Origin: Priapulus caudatus
Taxonomy: Eukaryota; Priapulida; Priapulimorpha; Priapulimorphida; Priapulidae
Direction of reading: 5' to 3'
Assembly: GCF_000485595.1 (NCBI RefSeq)
Contig: NW_014577123.1
Span: 650,588-688,416 of the forward strand
Length of the DNA: 37,829 nucleotides
Made by a program: the position numbers and the translations under genes. This document shows, piece by piece, positions 1-10,420 of this stretch; within the stretch, counting starts at the first letter, position 1; each line of letters starts with the position of its first letter. A model generated the notes under the pieces. It did not search any database. It saw only the letters and a list, made by a program, of their open reading frames with translations, and was not told the DNA's origin.

Positions 1-18
1 ACAGCCTTGCGTGGCATT

Positions 19-979
19 CATGCGTGCGTGTGTATGTAAACGTGCGTGCATGCGTGCGTGTGTGCGTGTGCACGTATACGTGCGTACATGCGTGCGTGCG
101 TGCGTGTGAACGTACACGTGCGTGCCTGCGTGCGTGTGTGCGTGTGCACGTATACGTGCGTCGTGCGTGCGTCGGTACACGTGCGTGCATGTGTGCGTGT
201 GCAGTACACGTGCGCGCGTGGCGTGCTGGTGCGTGTGCAAGTACACGTGCGTGCGTGGCGTGCGTGCGTGCGTACGTACACGTGCGTTCGTTCGTGCGCG
301 TGCGTGCGTGCGTGCGTGTGCACTTACACGTGCGTACATGCGTGCATGCGCGCTGCGTGCGCGTGTGAACGTACACGTGCGTGCCTGCGTGCGTGTGTGA
401 GTGCGTGCGTGTTCACGTACACGTGCGTGCGAGCGTGCGTATGCACATATACGTGCGTGCGTGCGTGTGCAGTTCACGGACTGCGGCATGCGTGCGTGCG
501 TACGTGCCTGCGTTCGTGTGCACGTACACGTGCGTGCGTTCGTGTGTGCGTGTGCAGGTACACGTGTGTGCATGTGTGCGTGCGTGCGTGTGTACGTGTG
601 CAGGTACACGTGTGTGCGTGCGTGCATGCATGTGCACGTAGACGTGCGTGCGTGCGTGTGCACGTACACGTGCGTGCGTGCGTGTCGTGCGTGCGTGCGT
701 GCGTGTGTGCGTGTGCAGGTACACGTGTGTGCATGTGTGCGTGGCGGCGTGTGTACGGCGTGCAGGTACACTCGTTGTGCATTGTGGCGTGCGTGCGTAC
801 GTGCGTGTGTGTGCAGGTACACGTGCGTGCGTGCGTGCGTGCATGCATGTGCACGTAGACGTGCGTGCGTGCGTGTGCACGTACACGTGCGTGCATGCAT
901 GTGTGCGTGCGCACGTACACGTGCGTGCATGAGTGTGTGCGTGCGTGTGCACGTACACGTGCGTCCGTGCGTGCGTGCA
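19..979. repeat. GT-rich minisatellite with CACGTG cores
   Basis: Almost every step alternates purine and pyrimidine. Runs of TGCG are broken every 30-50 bases by a core of the form ACGTACACGTGCG. I count about 24 cores between 71 and 951, a mean spacing near 38 bases. All six frames are open in places and give Cys/Val/Arg or His/Thr/Arg-rich reading, which is a by-product of the repeat and not a gene. Alternating GT/GC DNA of this kind is prone to the Z form, and CACGTG is the E-box core; both points are general knowledge and not shown here. The array may extend to base 1 of the window. Confidence 0.9.
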
Positions 980-1113
980 TCGCTATTACATGACATGACA
1001 TACTAAACATGAAACATTGCTATTATACGTATATACGCTATATTACGTCAGTATCATTGAACAACTCTGATTGGATGATGAATTGTACAATCGGGCAATT
1101 TTATCGCCGGCCC

Positions 1114-1261
1114 CGGACACACTAGGCGATTAAATCGGGCGACTAAATCAAGCGACTAAATCGCCGATAATATCAAAACGTTTTGATCTATGCATTAAAT
1201 CGAGGTGGAACACACTAGGCGATTTCACCGGATTTATCGCCCATTAATCGCCTAGTGTCCG
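1114..1261. mobile_element. short inverted-repeat element (MITE-like)
   Basis: The left arm (1114-1142) begins CGGACACACTAGGCGATTAA. The right arm (1236-1261), read in reverse complement, begins CGGACACTAGGCGATTAA, so the arms match apart from small gaps. A third copy of ACACTAGGCGATT lies at 1212-1224. There is no open reading frame. A terminal inverted repeat around a short AT-rich centre fits a non-autonomous DNA transposon. No clear target duplication was found, so the superfamily is left open. Confidence 0.6.
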
Positions 1262-1399
1262 CCCTTAACCCAGATGCGTTCCATTTCTTACCCAGGTTAA
1301 CCCAGGTGGCTCTGGGGAAGCAAATCGAACGCACTAAGTACAAACATTGTTAAAAACAATGGGGCCACGAACCAGTCTACCGATCGATCACTTGACAGT

Positions 1400-1640
1400 A
1401 GATGTCAGTGGTAGGGTCCGGTATACCGGAACGTACCCTGGTCACTATTTGATATGGTTAGGGTTAGGATTAGGGTTAGGGTTAGGGTTAGGGTTAGGGT
1501 TCGGGTCGGGTTAGGGAGTAGGCGTAGCGACTCCCTAGACTCGTTAGTGGAGTAGGCGAGCGTACGGTCCGCATATTAGATAGTACCAGGGTACGTACTG
1601 GCAGTACCCCGGGGGACATAGACCCTCTCACCGATAATAT
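1400..1640. mobile_element. inverted-repeat element carrying a telomere-like array
   Basis: A left arm (about 1400-1455, containing ACGTACCCTGGT) and a right arm (about 1573-1640, containing ACCAGGGTACGT) are imperfect inverted repeats over roughly 40-55 bases. Between them lie the TTAGGG-like repeats and a small hairpin of AGGGAGT with ACTCCCT. The arrangement resembles non-autonomous elements that carry an internal microsatellite. In the second block copy only the right part is present (9663-9800), because that copy starts inside the TTAGGG-like stretch. Confidence 0.55.
1456..1516 (+). repeat. interstitial telomere-like (TTAGGG)n
   Basis: About nine units of TTAGGG or close variants (TTAGGA, TTCGGG, TCGGG) in head-to-tail order. 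The array is only about 60 bases long and has unrelated sequence on both sides, so it is not a chromosome end. It lies inside the inverted-repeat element at 1400-1640. Confidence 0.85.
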
Positions 1641-1893
1641 CCGGAGCTAGTATGATGTGGTCAAATCCATTTTTCCATGCTATAAGTGCATAAAATGTTG
1701 GTGTTTTAATGTTGCGTATAATCAGTGATATTTCCACTGTCAGGTGAGACTACATTCAGCTATATTTAGTTTTTCTGAGCCAAAAAAACTCGCAATAACC
1801 GTTTTAAGGCCTGTCTGCCTAAGTTTTCACATTCTGCCAGAGGAAGAGGTGAGACGTTAGTTCGTTGGCCGGCAGTACAGCGTAATTAGCACC

Positions 1894-2250
1894 TGTTGTA
1901 GTTGTAGTGGTTTTTGTTGTTGTTGTAGTTGTCATGCCAACACAGTCTGCAGATGAATAATGGCTTATGGAATAACATGGCTAACATGTGCTATTGTTTT
2001 GTTGTGATGGTGTTGCTGGCTGTTTTGTTATTATGTTGTTGTTATGTGTCTTCTGTTTTGTTGTTGTTGTACTTGTGTTGCTTGCTACTGTTGTTGTTGT
2101 TGTCTTTGTTGTGTAGCTTTTGTTACTGTTGCATTGTTTCTTTGCCGTTTGTTGTTGTTGTTTGTTGCTTGTTGTTGTTGTTGCACTGCCTGCTGCTGTT
2201 GCCATTTTATTATTGTTGCCGCTGCAGTTGGTGTTGTTGCTAGTGTTACG
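1894..2250. repeat. degenerate (TTG)n array, copy 1
   Basis: Long runs of TTG/GTT broken by TGC, TTA and single-base changes. Open frames on both strands give Leu/Cys/Val or Asn/Thr/Gln homopolymers, which reflect the triplet and not a protein. The matching array in copy 2 is at 10054-10420 and is more regular there. Confidence 0.85.
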
Positions 2251-3687
2251 TGTGCATATTGTGTGCTTAGCAACAAACATGCTAAGGTCACTGCGTACAG
2301 TCCAGAAAGTTCGAGATAGCTTGTGGGGCTGAAGTGTGTGTTCCAGAAGCTATACTGATTACTATATAAGCCAGCATGCATAGTCATGAGGGGCAGATAC
2401 TAAGTCAATAATCGTGAAGTGATAGACGATAGTCGTTACGCAAAATGTGCATTGACAAAAAACACAGTCGTGGTTCATCACAGGGTGCGAAAGAGTCCGA
2501 AGAGTCCGACAGAGTCCGAAGTCAAATACTCCCTGATTTACTGTCGGCCTCCCTGATTTGACATATGCGGGAGTCCGTGTGACTCCCTGAAAATTCTGCT
2601 ATACTAACTAGTTCGTTCCAAGAGCATGGCCTCGTGGAAATACCGTATTTTTGCAGTCTAATATCCAAAGAAAATTGACAGACGTGCAACCGCATGAATC
2701 TTAAAAATAAGCACAAACATTATTGTTAATATTTTAATTTTGAACCTCAGACTGCGACTCCCTTATTTTGGCTCGCAGACTCCCTCATTTTGAGGGTCGG
2801 AGTCCATTAAGACTCCCGTGTTCAAAATTAATTTCTACCCCTGTCATCATCATTTGGATCTTCACGTGGTACTGCGGGCGATTTGTTCAGCACTGAGTTA
2901 AACTGCGTGCATCACCGATCCAGAAAGCTGCAACAACTGAGATCTACTCAAAGCTACATGTCAACATTGGCTTCCTCGGAACGTCAGGAAAGACAGGAAT
3001 TGCGACAGCAAGCTACACTGGACTCTAGGCCTGGCTACGATCAAAACTCGTAGGAAGAATTCGATTTACAAATATGTTGCTAATCTTAGTCATTATTTGA
3101 ACCGTTCCTTATATAACTATATATCGTAATATTCAACCCATTGTTAATTAAAGATGTCGACTTAAACAAACTTTCTGTGTTAGACGTATTATCTGTTGGT
3201 TTTCATCGCGGACGTTATTTCTGACCGTAACACTATGTTGTCCTCAATGCTGTTTATAGTTCGTTGTTGTTGGCGTTATTGTTGTTGGTTGTTGATGTTG
3301 TTGTTGGTATTGCTGTATCACTGCTGCTGCCTGCGTGCCTGTGTGTGTGTTGAGCGCACCTGTTGGTTGATTACGCGCCCGACAAATTAGATGCAAATAT
3401 GGTTTCATTGTTAGCCTAATTCAAGTCGCTACATTTCCGCACCACGCTACGCCGTACTTGATGGCAAGATTCCAAAAACTCGCTACCGGGCACTAGTACA
3501 ACTGCGTATTACTTTTCGAACTTCGCACGAATTTGTATATCCTAGAGGCGAAGTAAAGCAGCTTACAGGTCTCGATTAGGGTACAGGAGCAACCCGTCAC
3601 TGGCTGAGATGTGCATTAACTTCTCTGTTCGCATCTGCAGTCAACCGACATGCTAACAAACTGGGAAAAATGGCCTGACAAATAACT
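2251..3687. other. non-coding stretch of copy 1
   Basis: No convincing gene. The notable content is a cluster of short repeats. AGAGTCCGA occurs three times near 2490-2520, then GACTCCCT or CTCCCTGATTT recurs several times to about 2810. These include a small hairpin in which CCCTCA pairs with TGAGGG near 2784-2796. A second TTG-rich patch lies at about 3265-3320. The same series recurs in copy 2 at about 10640-10990 and 11435-11490. Confidence 0.6.
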
Positions 3688-3707
3688 ATATATGTGTGTA
3701 TAATATG

Positions 3708-3740
<33 letters not shown>

Positions 3741-3776
3741 TCTATATATAGTATATATATTATATCCACATATATT
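3688..3776. repeat. (TA)n microsatellite, copy 1
   Basis: TA-rich run with GTATATG and TATATATACATATA interruptions. It lies directly 3' (sense direction) of the SMGVVLY exon copy. The equivalent run in copy 2 is at 11820-11905. In copy 3 this position is where the TC microsatellite joins. Confidence 0.85.
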
Positions 3777-3832
3777 AGCATCAGTATTCAATCGCAGTAG
3801 CATATATTAGTAATTGACATCAATCCTCTCAC

Positions 3833-3960
3833 CTGTGGGATCATGAAGACAGGTATTCTAAATACTCACTGAAAGCACTCGCTGCCTTAAGCTCTTGCTT
3901 TATTGGCTGCATCGAATGGCCATGAGTTCCACACACGAGCCGTATACACTACACCATGCT
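3833..3960 (-). pseudogene. SIK3-like C-lobe exon, frameshifted copy 1
   Basis: This is homologous to the intact exon at 17365-17488. The acceptor CAG (3961-3963) and a GTGAG-type donor are kept. The body is 128 bases instead of 124, and the reading frame is lost almost at once because ATGGGTG has become ATGGTG. Further gains and losses follow, including around the GTLPFDG codons. The same first deletion is present in copy 2. The damage is nearly all indels, so unpolished sequencing error is at least as likely as a genuine dead exon. Confidence 0.75.
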
Positions 3961-4635
3961 CTGAAAAGCGAAAAGAAACAAGAAAATGTTTTTCACACTT
4001 GTATTGTAAGCTGGAGCTGGGCAAAACACATCCTATCATAGGAAACAATCTTTAGCTCGACGATCCTGAATTTAGGAAAAATTTTAATATTTTTCTAATT
4101 AATGCCACCATTTCTAAATAGTTCTTGTAACGTATTATACAGAGGTACTCACACACATATGCACACGCAGATGTAATCCATTGTTTAACATCGTAGTTTG
4201 ATACTGCCCGTGCGCACTGTGCTGAGTATGATTATGAGCGTCACACACAATCCGCACTTGCCTGAGCAAACGAACTCGAGGGCTTTGATATGTGGTAGCC
4301 CCGCTCTTTCAATTAATGCCTCACGTGTGAAATGAGATTGACACGCTGATACAAGCAAGAGGCAACGAGCCAGTCCCCAATCAACACTCAGTTCACGCGC
4401 AAACATTGCAGCTGAGTGGCACTCAAGTGATAGCTGATCGAATAGACAAGGGGATAGTCGGGGCGTGTGCAATGGTGATCCTATCAAGAGACGTCCTACG
4501 CAAGACCGTTGGTGCTACCACATTATTACTTTCCTCGGCATGATATTCAATTTTTCTATGCATCGCAACGCGTAATAAGCACGAAAAAACAATCAGAGGG
4601 CGAGGGCTAGCTCTCTTTAGCTATACACTCTCTAA

Positions 4636-4881
4636 AGGCGGGCTTATGTCGGGGCTTGCGAGCCGACCTCGAGGAAGCGCAACGCGATTTCGAGCCAACT
4701 GGAAGCGATCGGCCACGACTAGTTGCCGTCCAGTTGCGCCCTGTTTTCGTGACACTAGTGGCGGCGCATCGCAGGACAGATCGCGTCGCAGTCGATTCGA
4801 CCAAGCAACTGCAGTCGCAGTGAATTGTAGGCCATTACTTCCAGTCGAGTCGGCTCGCAGCCGCAAACATAAGCGCCGCCT
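4636..4881. mobile_element. Harbinger-like MITE, copy 1
   Basis: Same element as 18151-18391. TAA lies at 4633-4635 on the left and at 4882-4884 on the right, next to terminal repeats that start AGGCGGGCTTATG on the left and end AAGCGCCGCCT on the right. The inner parts of both arms carry AGCCGAC and GTCGGCT. Several single-base indels separate it from the cleaner third copy. Having the element at the same place in all three blocks means it was there before they were copied. Confidence 0.7.
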
Positions 4882-4884
4882 TAA

Positions 4885-7800
4885 GGCTCCTATTTTTATG
4901 CATCGATGGGATACGGGCCAGCACAATACGAGAGAGGTGGTGAGCCGCTCCACTCCTAGCTATAAACTCCGTTCCCTATTGTGCTATGCCTACTTCGCTT
5001 GACATTTAAATGTTTTTTAAGCGCCACACGGAAATAAGCCCACAAATATAGGGCGAAAACGACAAATGCACTCGGTATCATGGCACCGCACGCATTGACC
5101 AGTCTCGCGTCCCGCGCCGAGCAAAAGCCTCGTGCAATTAATAACATATCGCCTAATCTATAGGACGCGCGCAAAACGTAGCTCAGAAGATTTATAGCCG
5201 GCATCGCATGGCAAGGTAAACCCGCCGCCGCACGCGCGTGAGTCCAGATGAGACGGGATACTAGAGAAGCGTTGCGCGAAAGGAGGTGTTGATCGCCAAG
5301 CGTATACGCGGCAGATCTTGCGCACAGGTTCCGCCGGCAAGGCGCACGCGGACCGCCGGAACGTCCTTATGACCATATGCAGCAGCTGCAGCTATGGATC
5401 CAGTGCGGCGAATAATTGGCCGCGCACAGATCATAGAGCAGCGAACAGTCCGCCAATTTAGTGGGACACAGAGGGTAGACATTTGGGACGTGAACAGCTG
5501 TTCACTTGTTTATAAAAACATAATTTCTCTCTTCGTAATCCGAGCTGTGTGAGCGCAAAATCACAGAAGACTCGACGAAATTCTCGCCGACGATCGATGA
5601 CATTTTACCGGGAATACAATGAAACAGCTCAGGCTGCATTTGAGCTGCTGTTCTTTGAAAAAACAAAAAGAAAAAAAACAAAAAAACAAAGACGTTGAAT
5701 GAAAATATCTATAAAGTGTCGAACCTTCTGCTTCTACACTGTGTTGTTATAATTTCTATTAGAATTGTATTTTATTATGCGTCAGTCGGCTTCATGCACG
5801 AGCGCGCACTGCAGCGGATACATAAGCTGGTTGTATAATAATATATGCGGAAACTAATACGCCTCTATTGCATGTATAATCGAAAGTGTTCACCTATATA
5901 CAAAACAATGACGACGTAATATAATCAGCATATAATTTGAACACAGCCAACCGCCACCAACCTGCGCCGTCATCGCCCATATTATGCATAGCCGCTAATC
6001 GTAGCCGTTCAGCTGCTTGGTTCGTAAGCTTAATTTGCACCAGGATACTAGAAACAGGCTGAGCATGCATTGAGCTGCTCTTCTTGCAAGTCAATGAAAA
6101 TATGAATAAAATCGTGTGAAACCGTCTACTTCAGTTACACACTGTGATTGTATCAAGTTTTATTATGAATTGATTTATATTATGCGTCAGCGGCTTCAGT
6201 ATAACGACGCAGCTGCAGCGAAAGCATAAGCTTGGTTTTATATTATTAATACGATCTATCTATCCATGTTCGATCTATCCTTGGGCCTATGCCTCTATTC
6301 ATGTACATACGAATGTCAACCTATCATACAAACCCAATGACGAGTAATAATCACATAATAATCACATAGAGTAGCCTAGGTATGTTGACATATATCGTAG
6401 GCGTTCTATGATAGCCGTTAGAAGAGTCCGGTGGCATGCTAATATGGCGTATATATAGGGATTGACCGTGAACGGTATAACTGCTGAGCAGAGCGAGTTC
6501 CCGAGTTTTTCTGCAACGTTTTTCTGCACAGACAGCAATGACGGCGCTCCCCTCTGACCGCAGGGTGAGACGAAGTTTTTGGCTATAAGCAAGCAGTGCT
6601 TGGTACGATGTTAATATAAGCAAAAACGGGCAAAACGGGCTAGAGAGGAGATAGCACGTGCATCGCACGACGGGCCGTCGGCCAGGGCGACGCGCCGGGG
6701 GTCAAGAGTGATAAAAACCTCGCACGTACGAGCCAGGTAATATAGCTTCGCTCTTAATATAGACTTATTAGTTTTTCGAAACTTGAGCCTCCAGGGCCTG
6801 TGCCTCTAACAAACAATAGCAAAGGCTTACATCATGTGCTGCGTATGAACGTTCTTTCTTGTCCCAACATGTAGAAAGAGCGTGAACATTTAATGTAGTA
6901 CACAGTTGACGTCAAACCTTATTTTACGACTACTATTAGGAGACTATTACGACACTGATCCAACTGTTTCGTCATATGACAAAGAAATCTGCTTCGGTCC
7001 GTTGTGGACAACCTTACACTTGGCACGGCAGTACAACGCGCCTGCCATCACTATATCGACTGGATTGAAAGATCGATGGTAGTATGAATTCGAAGAAGAT
7101 ATGCTATATGCTGTATGCTGTACGGTCTATGAGAGGGCTATGGTATGGTATTATTATGCGCTGCGCTCTCATATAGTATACTATGGTTGAACTACTTTGA
7201 CGTCAAGATGCCAAACATCGAGAGGCATGGGGGGTAATAACAACGATACGGCTGTGTTTTCCACATAACCCATTCTCAGTGTAGAACAACCATGCAATCA
7301 AGCGGTGTACTAAGCATGCTACGAGTAATGAGCAGATGCCACGTCACGCGAGTATCAGATGGTAGACTGGTGCGCACGATAAGCTCGGGAAGAATGCTTT
7401 GTGCTACACTAAAGTGAGTAGTTCTGCAGCGTGTCGAGGACTGTCGATGCGTCGCCGCAGTCTAAGCGATTCGCCACCGGTGTCTGGAAAATCTCTGGGA
7501 AATCCCTCAAAGAGAAGCCTCGTCGCGCCATCTCATGGGACGCGATCTTACGAGAATAAGTTGCAGGGGGTTAAATTAAATAAATTAGAAATCGCTTATT
7601 ATCAAAGAAAACGAACCCGGCGCGAACCAAAAAATTAGCTAATTACGACCATCTTGGATTTATTCTCGCGCCTACTGTGCCAGAGTCGACATGGCTTCTG
7701 GCAATCGCCAAACTGCCTCAATTTGACGCGATTCTCGCGGCTTTCTGTAGTACCCAGATGGGATCGAGTAAGTTAGTTTGGGATGAGCGGCAGCGAGTTG

Positions 7801-7897
7801 GATCGAGAAAAAAAGGCGCACGAAGATGGCCGCCGTGCTTCGCGCTTAACGCGGTATATTAGGCGCTGCCAGATCGTCCAGCGCTGGCACCATGAGC
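4885..7897. other. non-coding stretch of copy 1
   Basis: No gene seen. The open frames here are short and start and stop without codon bias or recognisable motifs. The sequence recurs at about 12984-15910 and, with heavy indels, at about 18395-21225. Content includes an A-rich patch (5656-5690) that is absent from copies 2 and 3, and diverged local repeats: TGCGTCAG with an approximately 25-base context occurs near 5779 and 6183, and CTATATAC-type motifs recur. This suggests an old internal tandem duplication of a few hundred bases. Confidence 0.55.
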
Positions 7898-7902
7898 AAG
7901 TT

Positions 7903-7941
7903 TTTACACGTGCGGGGGGGGGGGGCGGACACCCGTGTAAA
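7903..7941. repeat. hairpin with a 12-G loop, copy 1
   Basis: TTTACACG (7903-7910) pairs with CGTGTAAA (7934-7941) around a loop with a run of twelve G (7914-7925). Copy 2 has eleven G (15931-15941) with the same stem at 15920-15927 and 15950-15957. Copy 3 has a damaged version near 21232-21273. The loop length varies, as expected for a homopolymer. Confidence 0.7.
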
Positions 7942-8059
7942 GCTGGGTTTCAATACTGATTTTTGTGTTGTCAAACTGGCGAGTTGGACCAATTTCGGCA
8001 ATTCGGCAACACCGAGTTGGGAAAATGGAGCTTCTAATCTCCCACTAGTTGGTAGTGAC

Positions 8060-8580
8060 TCTGAGACGCTAGTCTCTACTCGCCCCACAATTGCTGTACT
8101 GATACATGTACTCTGAGACGCTAGTCTCTACTCGCCTCACAATCGCTGTACTGATACATGTACTCCGAGACGCTAGTCTCACTCGCCCCACAATTGCTGT
8201 ACTGATACATGTACTCTGAGACGCTAGTCTCTACTCGCCTCACAATCGCTGTACTGATACATGTACTCCGAGACGCTAGTCTCTACTCGCCTCACAATCG
8301 CTGTACTGATACATGTACTCCGAGACGCTAGTCTCTACTCGCCTCACAATCGCTGTATCAATACATGTACTCCGAGACGCTAGTCTCTACTTGCCTCACA
8401 ATCGCTGTACTGATACATGTACTCCGAGACCTAGTCTCTACTCGCCTCACAATCGCTGTACTGATACATGTACTCCGAGATGCTAGTCTCTACTCGCCTC
8501 ACAATCTCTGTACTGACACATGTACTCCGAGACACTAGTCTCTACTCGCCTCACAATCGCTGTATCAATACATGTACTCC
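8060..8580. repeat. 52-bp minisatellite, short array
   Basis: About ten head-to-tail units of near 52 bases. Each contains GAGACGCTAGTCTC, in which GAGAC and GTCTC are inverted, then CTCGCCTCACAATCGCTGTA and the palindrome TACATGTA. The unit length is not a multiple of three, and the units differ by only a few changes. The same unit forms the longer array at 28196-29514. There are no unique spacers, so it is not a CRISPR. Confidence 0.92.
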
Positions 8581-9662
8581 GAGACGTCTTTCCGTTACCC
8601 TGCCATCATCGCCCCGCCCGTCGATGTTTTTTGGCGAACGTCAGTGTAAACCGGTTAGCATAGTGCGTGTGCAGAATGCACGGAGTTGTAAGGAGTTGTG
8701 AAGCCCCGTGTAATCGCGTAATGCTCTCATTCTGCAGCCAGGTGCGAACGATGCGGGGTGAGGGGAGGGTAGGTAGGCAGAAGCTCCTACCTGCTACGTG
8801 TCAGCATGCACCACATAGTATTAATGTGTACTATAAAATATCACAAGACATTGACACACTCATCAATTGACAAGTGCGGAATTATTGCAAGATGGAGTTT
8901 TTTCTTGCCACATACTCCCGGGGATACGGTGAAACCACTGAGTCCATTGAGTGAGACCATTGATTTTACTTGCTAATCCATCATTTTATTCCACAAGATG
9001 CACAGATCAGGATTTGTGTGCATAATAGTATATTATATGCGAATTCTGTCCCTGCCACAAGCTTCCGCGGATGAATCTTAAGGAAATGGCAGAATGCTGC
9101 TTTCACTCACTAAATCTTCACGTTATTGCAGGGTGCGTGTGGATTGAGACCCACGTGCATGCAGTAACGCACAGCTTCCTGAATCGCACACGCTGATTAA
9201 TTACACATTGCAATGGCTTCCTACAGTCTGCACAATGTAATGTATTCCCTGCCGCTGCGAACAGAGAATGCCCCCACGAGCCAGACCTCCGCCATCGCCG
9301 GACCCCCACCCTCACCGCGCGTTTCTTATTCGGACGAACTCGAGATAATTTGCCTTTTTTCTCTTGGCTGCGATGTGGGAATTATATTTCTGTCGCGTGT
9401 GTCATTGCAGGAGGGAAGCCCGTGCAACCGTAATTACATTTAATTAGCATTTCACATGTGCGACTGGCAGCGAATAGAAACAAAATGCGATTCTATTCAC
9501 TCTCAATACATCTGCATCGGCTAGATCTTCGAACACCTGTTTGAAGTAACCCGAATTGTCATTCACTACCATCTGTACTCCACTCTCATATCACTTAAAC
9601 AAGAGCCGCAGAGCGTCTGGGCTCATCTGGGGTCTGTTGCTACGGTTATGAACGTACAATTT
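8581..9662. repeat. minisatellite flank, first of two copies
   Basis: About 1.08 kb that is nearly identical to 29515-30595, in the same orientation and on the same side of the 52-bp array. Homology ends after ACAATTT. Here it passes into GGGTTCGGGTTAGGG (start of block copy 2), whereas at 30595 it continues into unrelated sequence. No gene is apparent. Small open frames on both strands have no recognisable motif. Confidence 0.85.
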
Positions 9663-10053
9663 TGGGTTCGGGTTAGGGAGTAGGCGTAGGCGACTCCCTA
9701 GACTCGTTAGTGGAGTAGGCGAGGTACGGTCCGGCATATTAGATAGTACCAGGGTACGTACTGGCAGTACCCCGGGGGACATAGACCCTCTCAGCGATAA
9801 TATCCAGAGCTAGTATGATGTGGTCAAATCCATTTTTCCATGCTATAAGTGCATAAAATGTTGGTGTTTTTAATGTTGGTATAATCAGTGATATTTCCAC
9901 TGTCAGGTGAGACTACATTCAGCTATATTTAGTTTTTCTGAGCCAAAAAACTCGCAATAACCGTTTTAAGGCCTGTCTGCCTAAGTTTTCACATTCTGCA
10001 GAGGAAGAGGTGAGACGTTAGTTCGTTGGCCGGCAGTACAACGTAATTAGCAC

Positions 10054-10325
10054 CTGTTGTAGTTGTAGTGGTTTTTGTTGTTGTTGTAGTTGTCATGCCA
10101 ACACAGTCTGCAGATGAATAATGGCTTATGGAATAACATGGCTAACATGTTGCTATTGTTGTTGTTGATGGTGTTGCTGCTGTTGTTGTTATTATAGTTG
10201 TTGTTATTATAGTTGCTGCTTCTGTTTTTGTTGTTGTTGTACTTGTTGTTGCTGCTGCTACTGTTGTTGTTGTTGCTCTTGTTGTTGTTGTAGCTTTTGT
10301 TACTGTTTGCATTGTTTCTTTGCCG

Positions 10326-10357
<32 letters not shown>

Positions 10358-10420
10358 GCACTGCTGCTGCTGTTGCCATTTTATTATTGTTGCCGCTGCA
10401 GTTGGTGTTGTTGCTATTGT
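10054..10420. repeat. (TTG)n array, copy 2
   Basis: A more regular version of the array at 1894-2250, with an uninterrupted TTG run at about 10325-10358. Minus-strand frames read as Asn or Gln runs and plus-strand frames as Leu/Cys runs. These are repeat artefacts. Confidence 0.87.

Larger units (their letters stand above)
1500..8059. repeat. first copy of the triplicated block
   Basis: This stretch matches 9663-16078 along its whole length, and its part from about 3740 onward also matches 17290-21400. Shared landmarks in order are the TTG-rich array, a cluster of AGAGTCCGA and GACTCCCT motifs (about 2485-2820), the TA microsatellite, the SMGVVLY exon, the Harbinger-like MITE, the G-run hairpin and the left half of a fold-back element. 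Differences are mostly single-base gains and losses. Homology to copy 2 stops at 8059, where the 52-bp minisatellite begins. Between the named landmarks I see no gene. Confidence 0.88.

Noticed and set aside
24-1010. Overlapping open frames of 90-270 codons on both strands
   Set aside because: They read as Cys/Val/Arg or His/Thr/Arg strings in every frame, which follows from the TGCG/ACGTG repeat. No domain, start context or splice signals.
1456-1516. Possible chromosome end from TTAGGG repeats
   Set aside because: Only about 60 bases, with imperfect units and long unrelated sequence on both sides, inside an inverted-repeat element.
4607-5002. Open frames of 65-118 codons on both strands
   Set aside because: They run through the Harbinger-like MITE and its flank and are not kept in copies 2 and 3.
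8060-8580. Regular repeats that might be a CRISPR array
   Set aside because: The 52-base units are head to tail without unique spacers, there are no cas genes, and the host is a eukaryote.
9118-9443. Overlapping open frames of 65 and 76 codons on opposite strands
   Set aside because: The matching copy at 30041-30357 does not keep the same frames, there is no recognisable motif, and no splice context.
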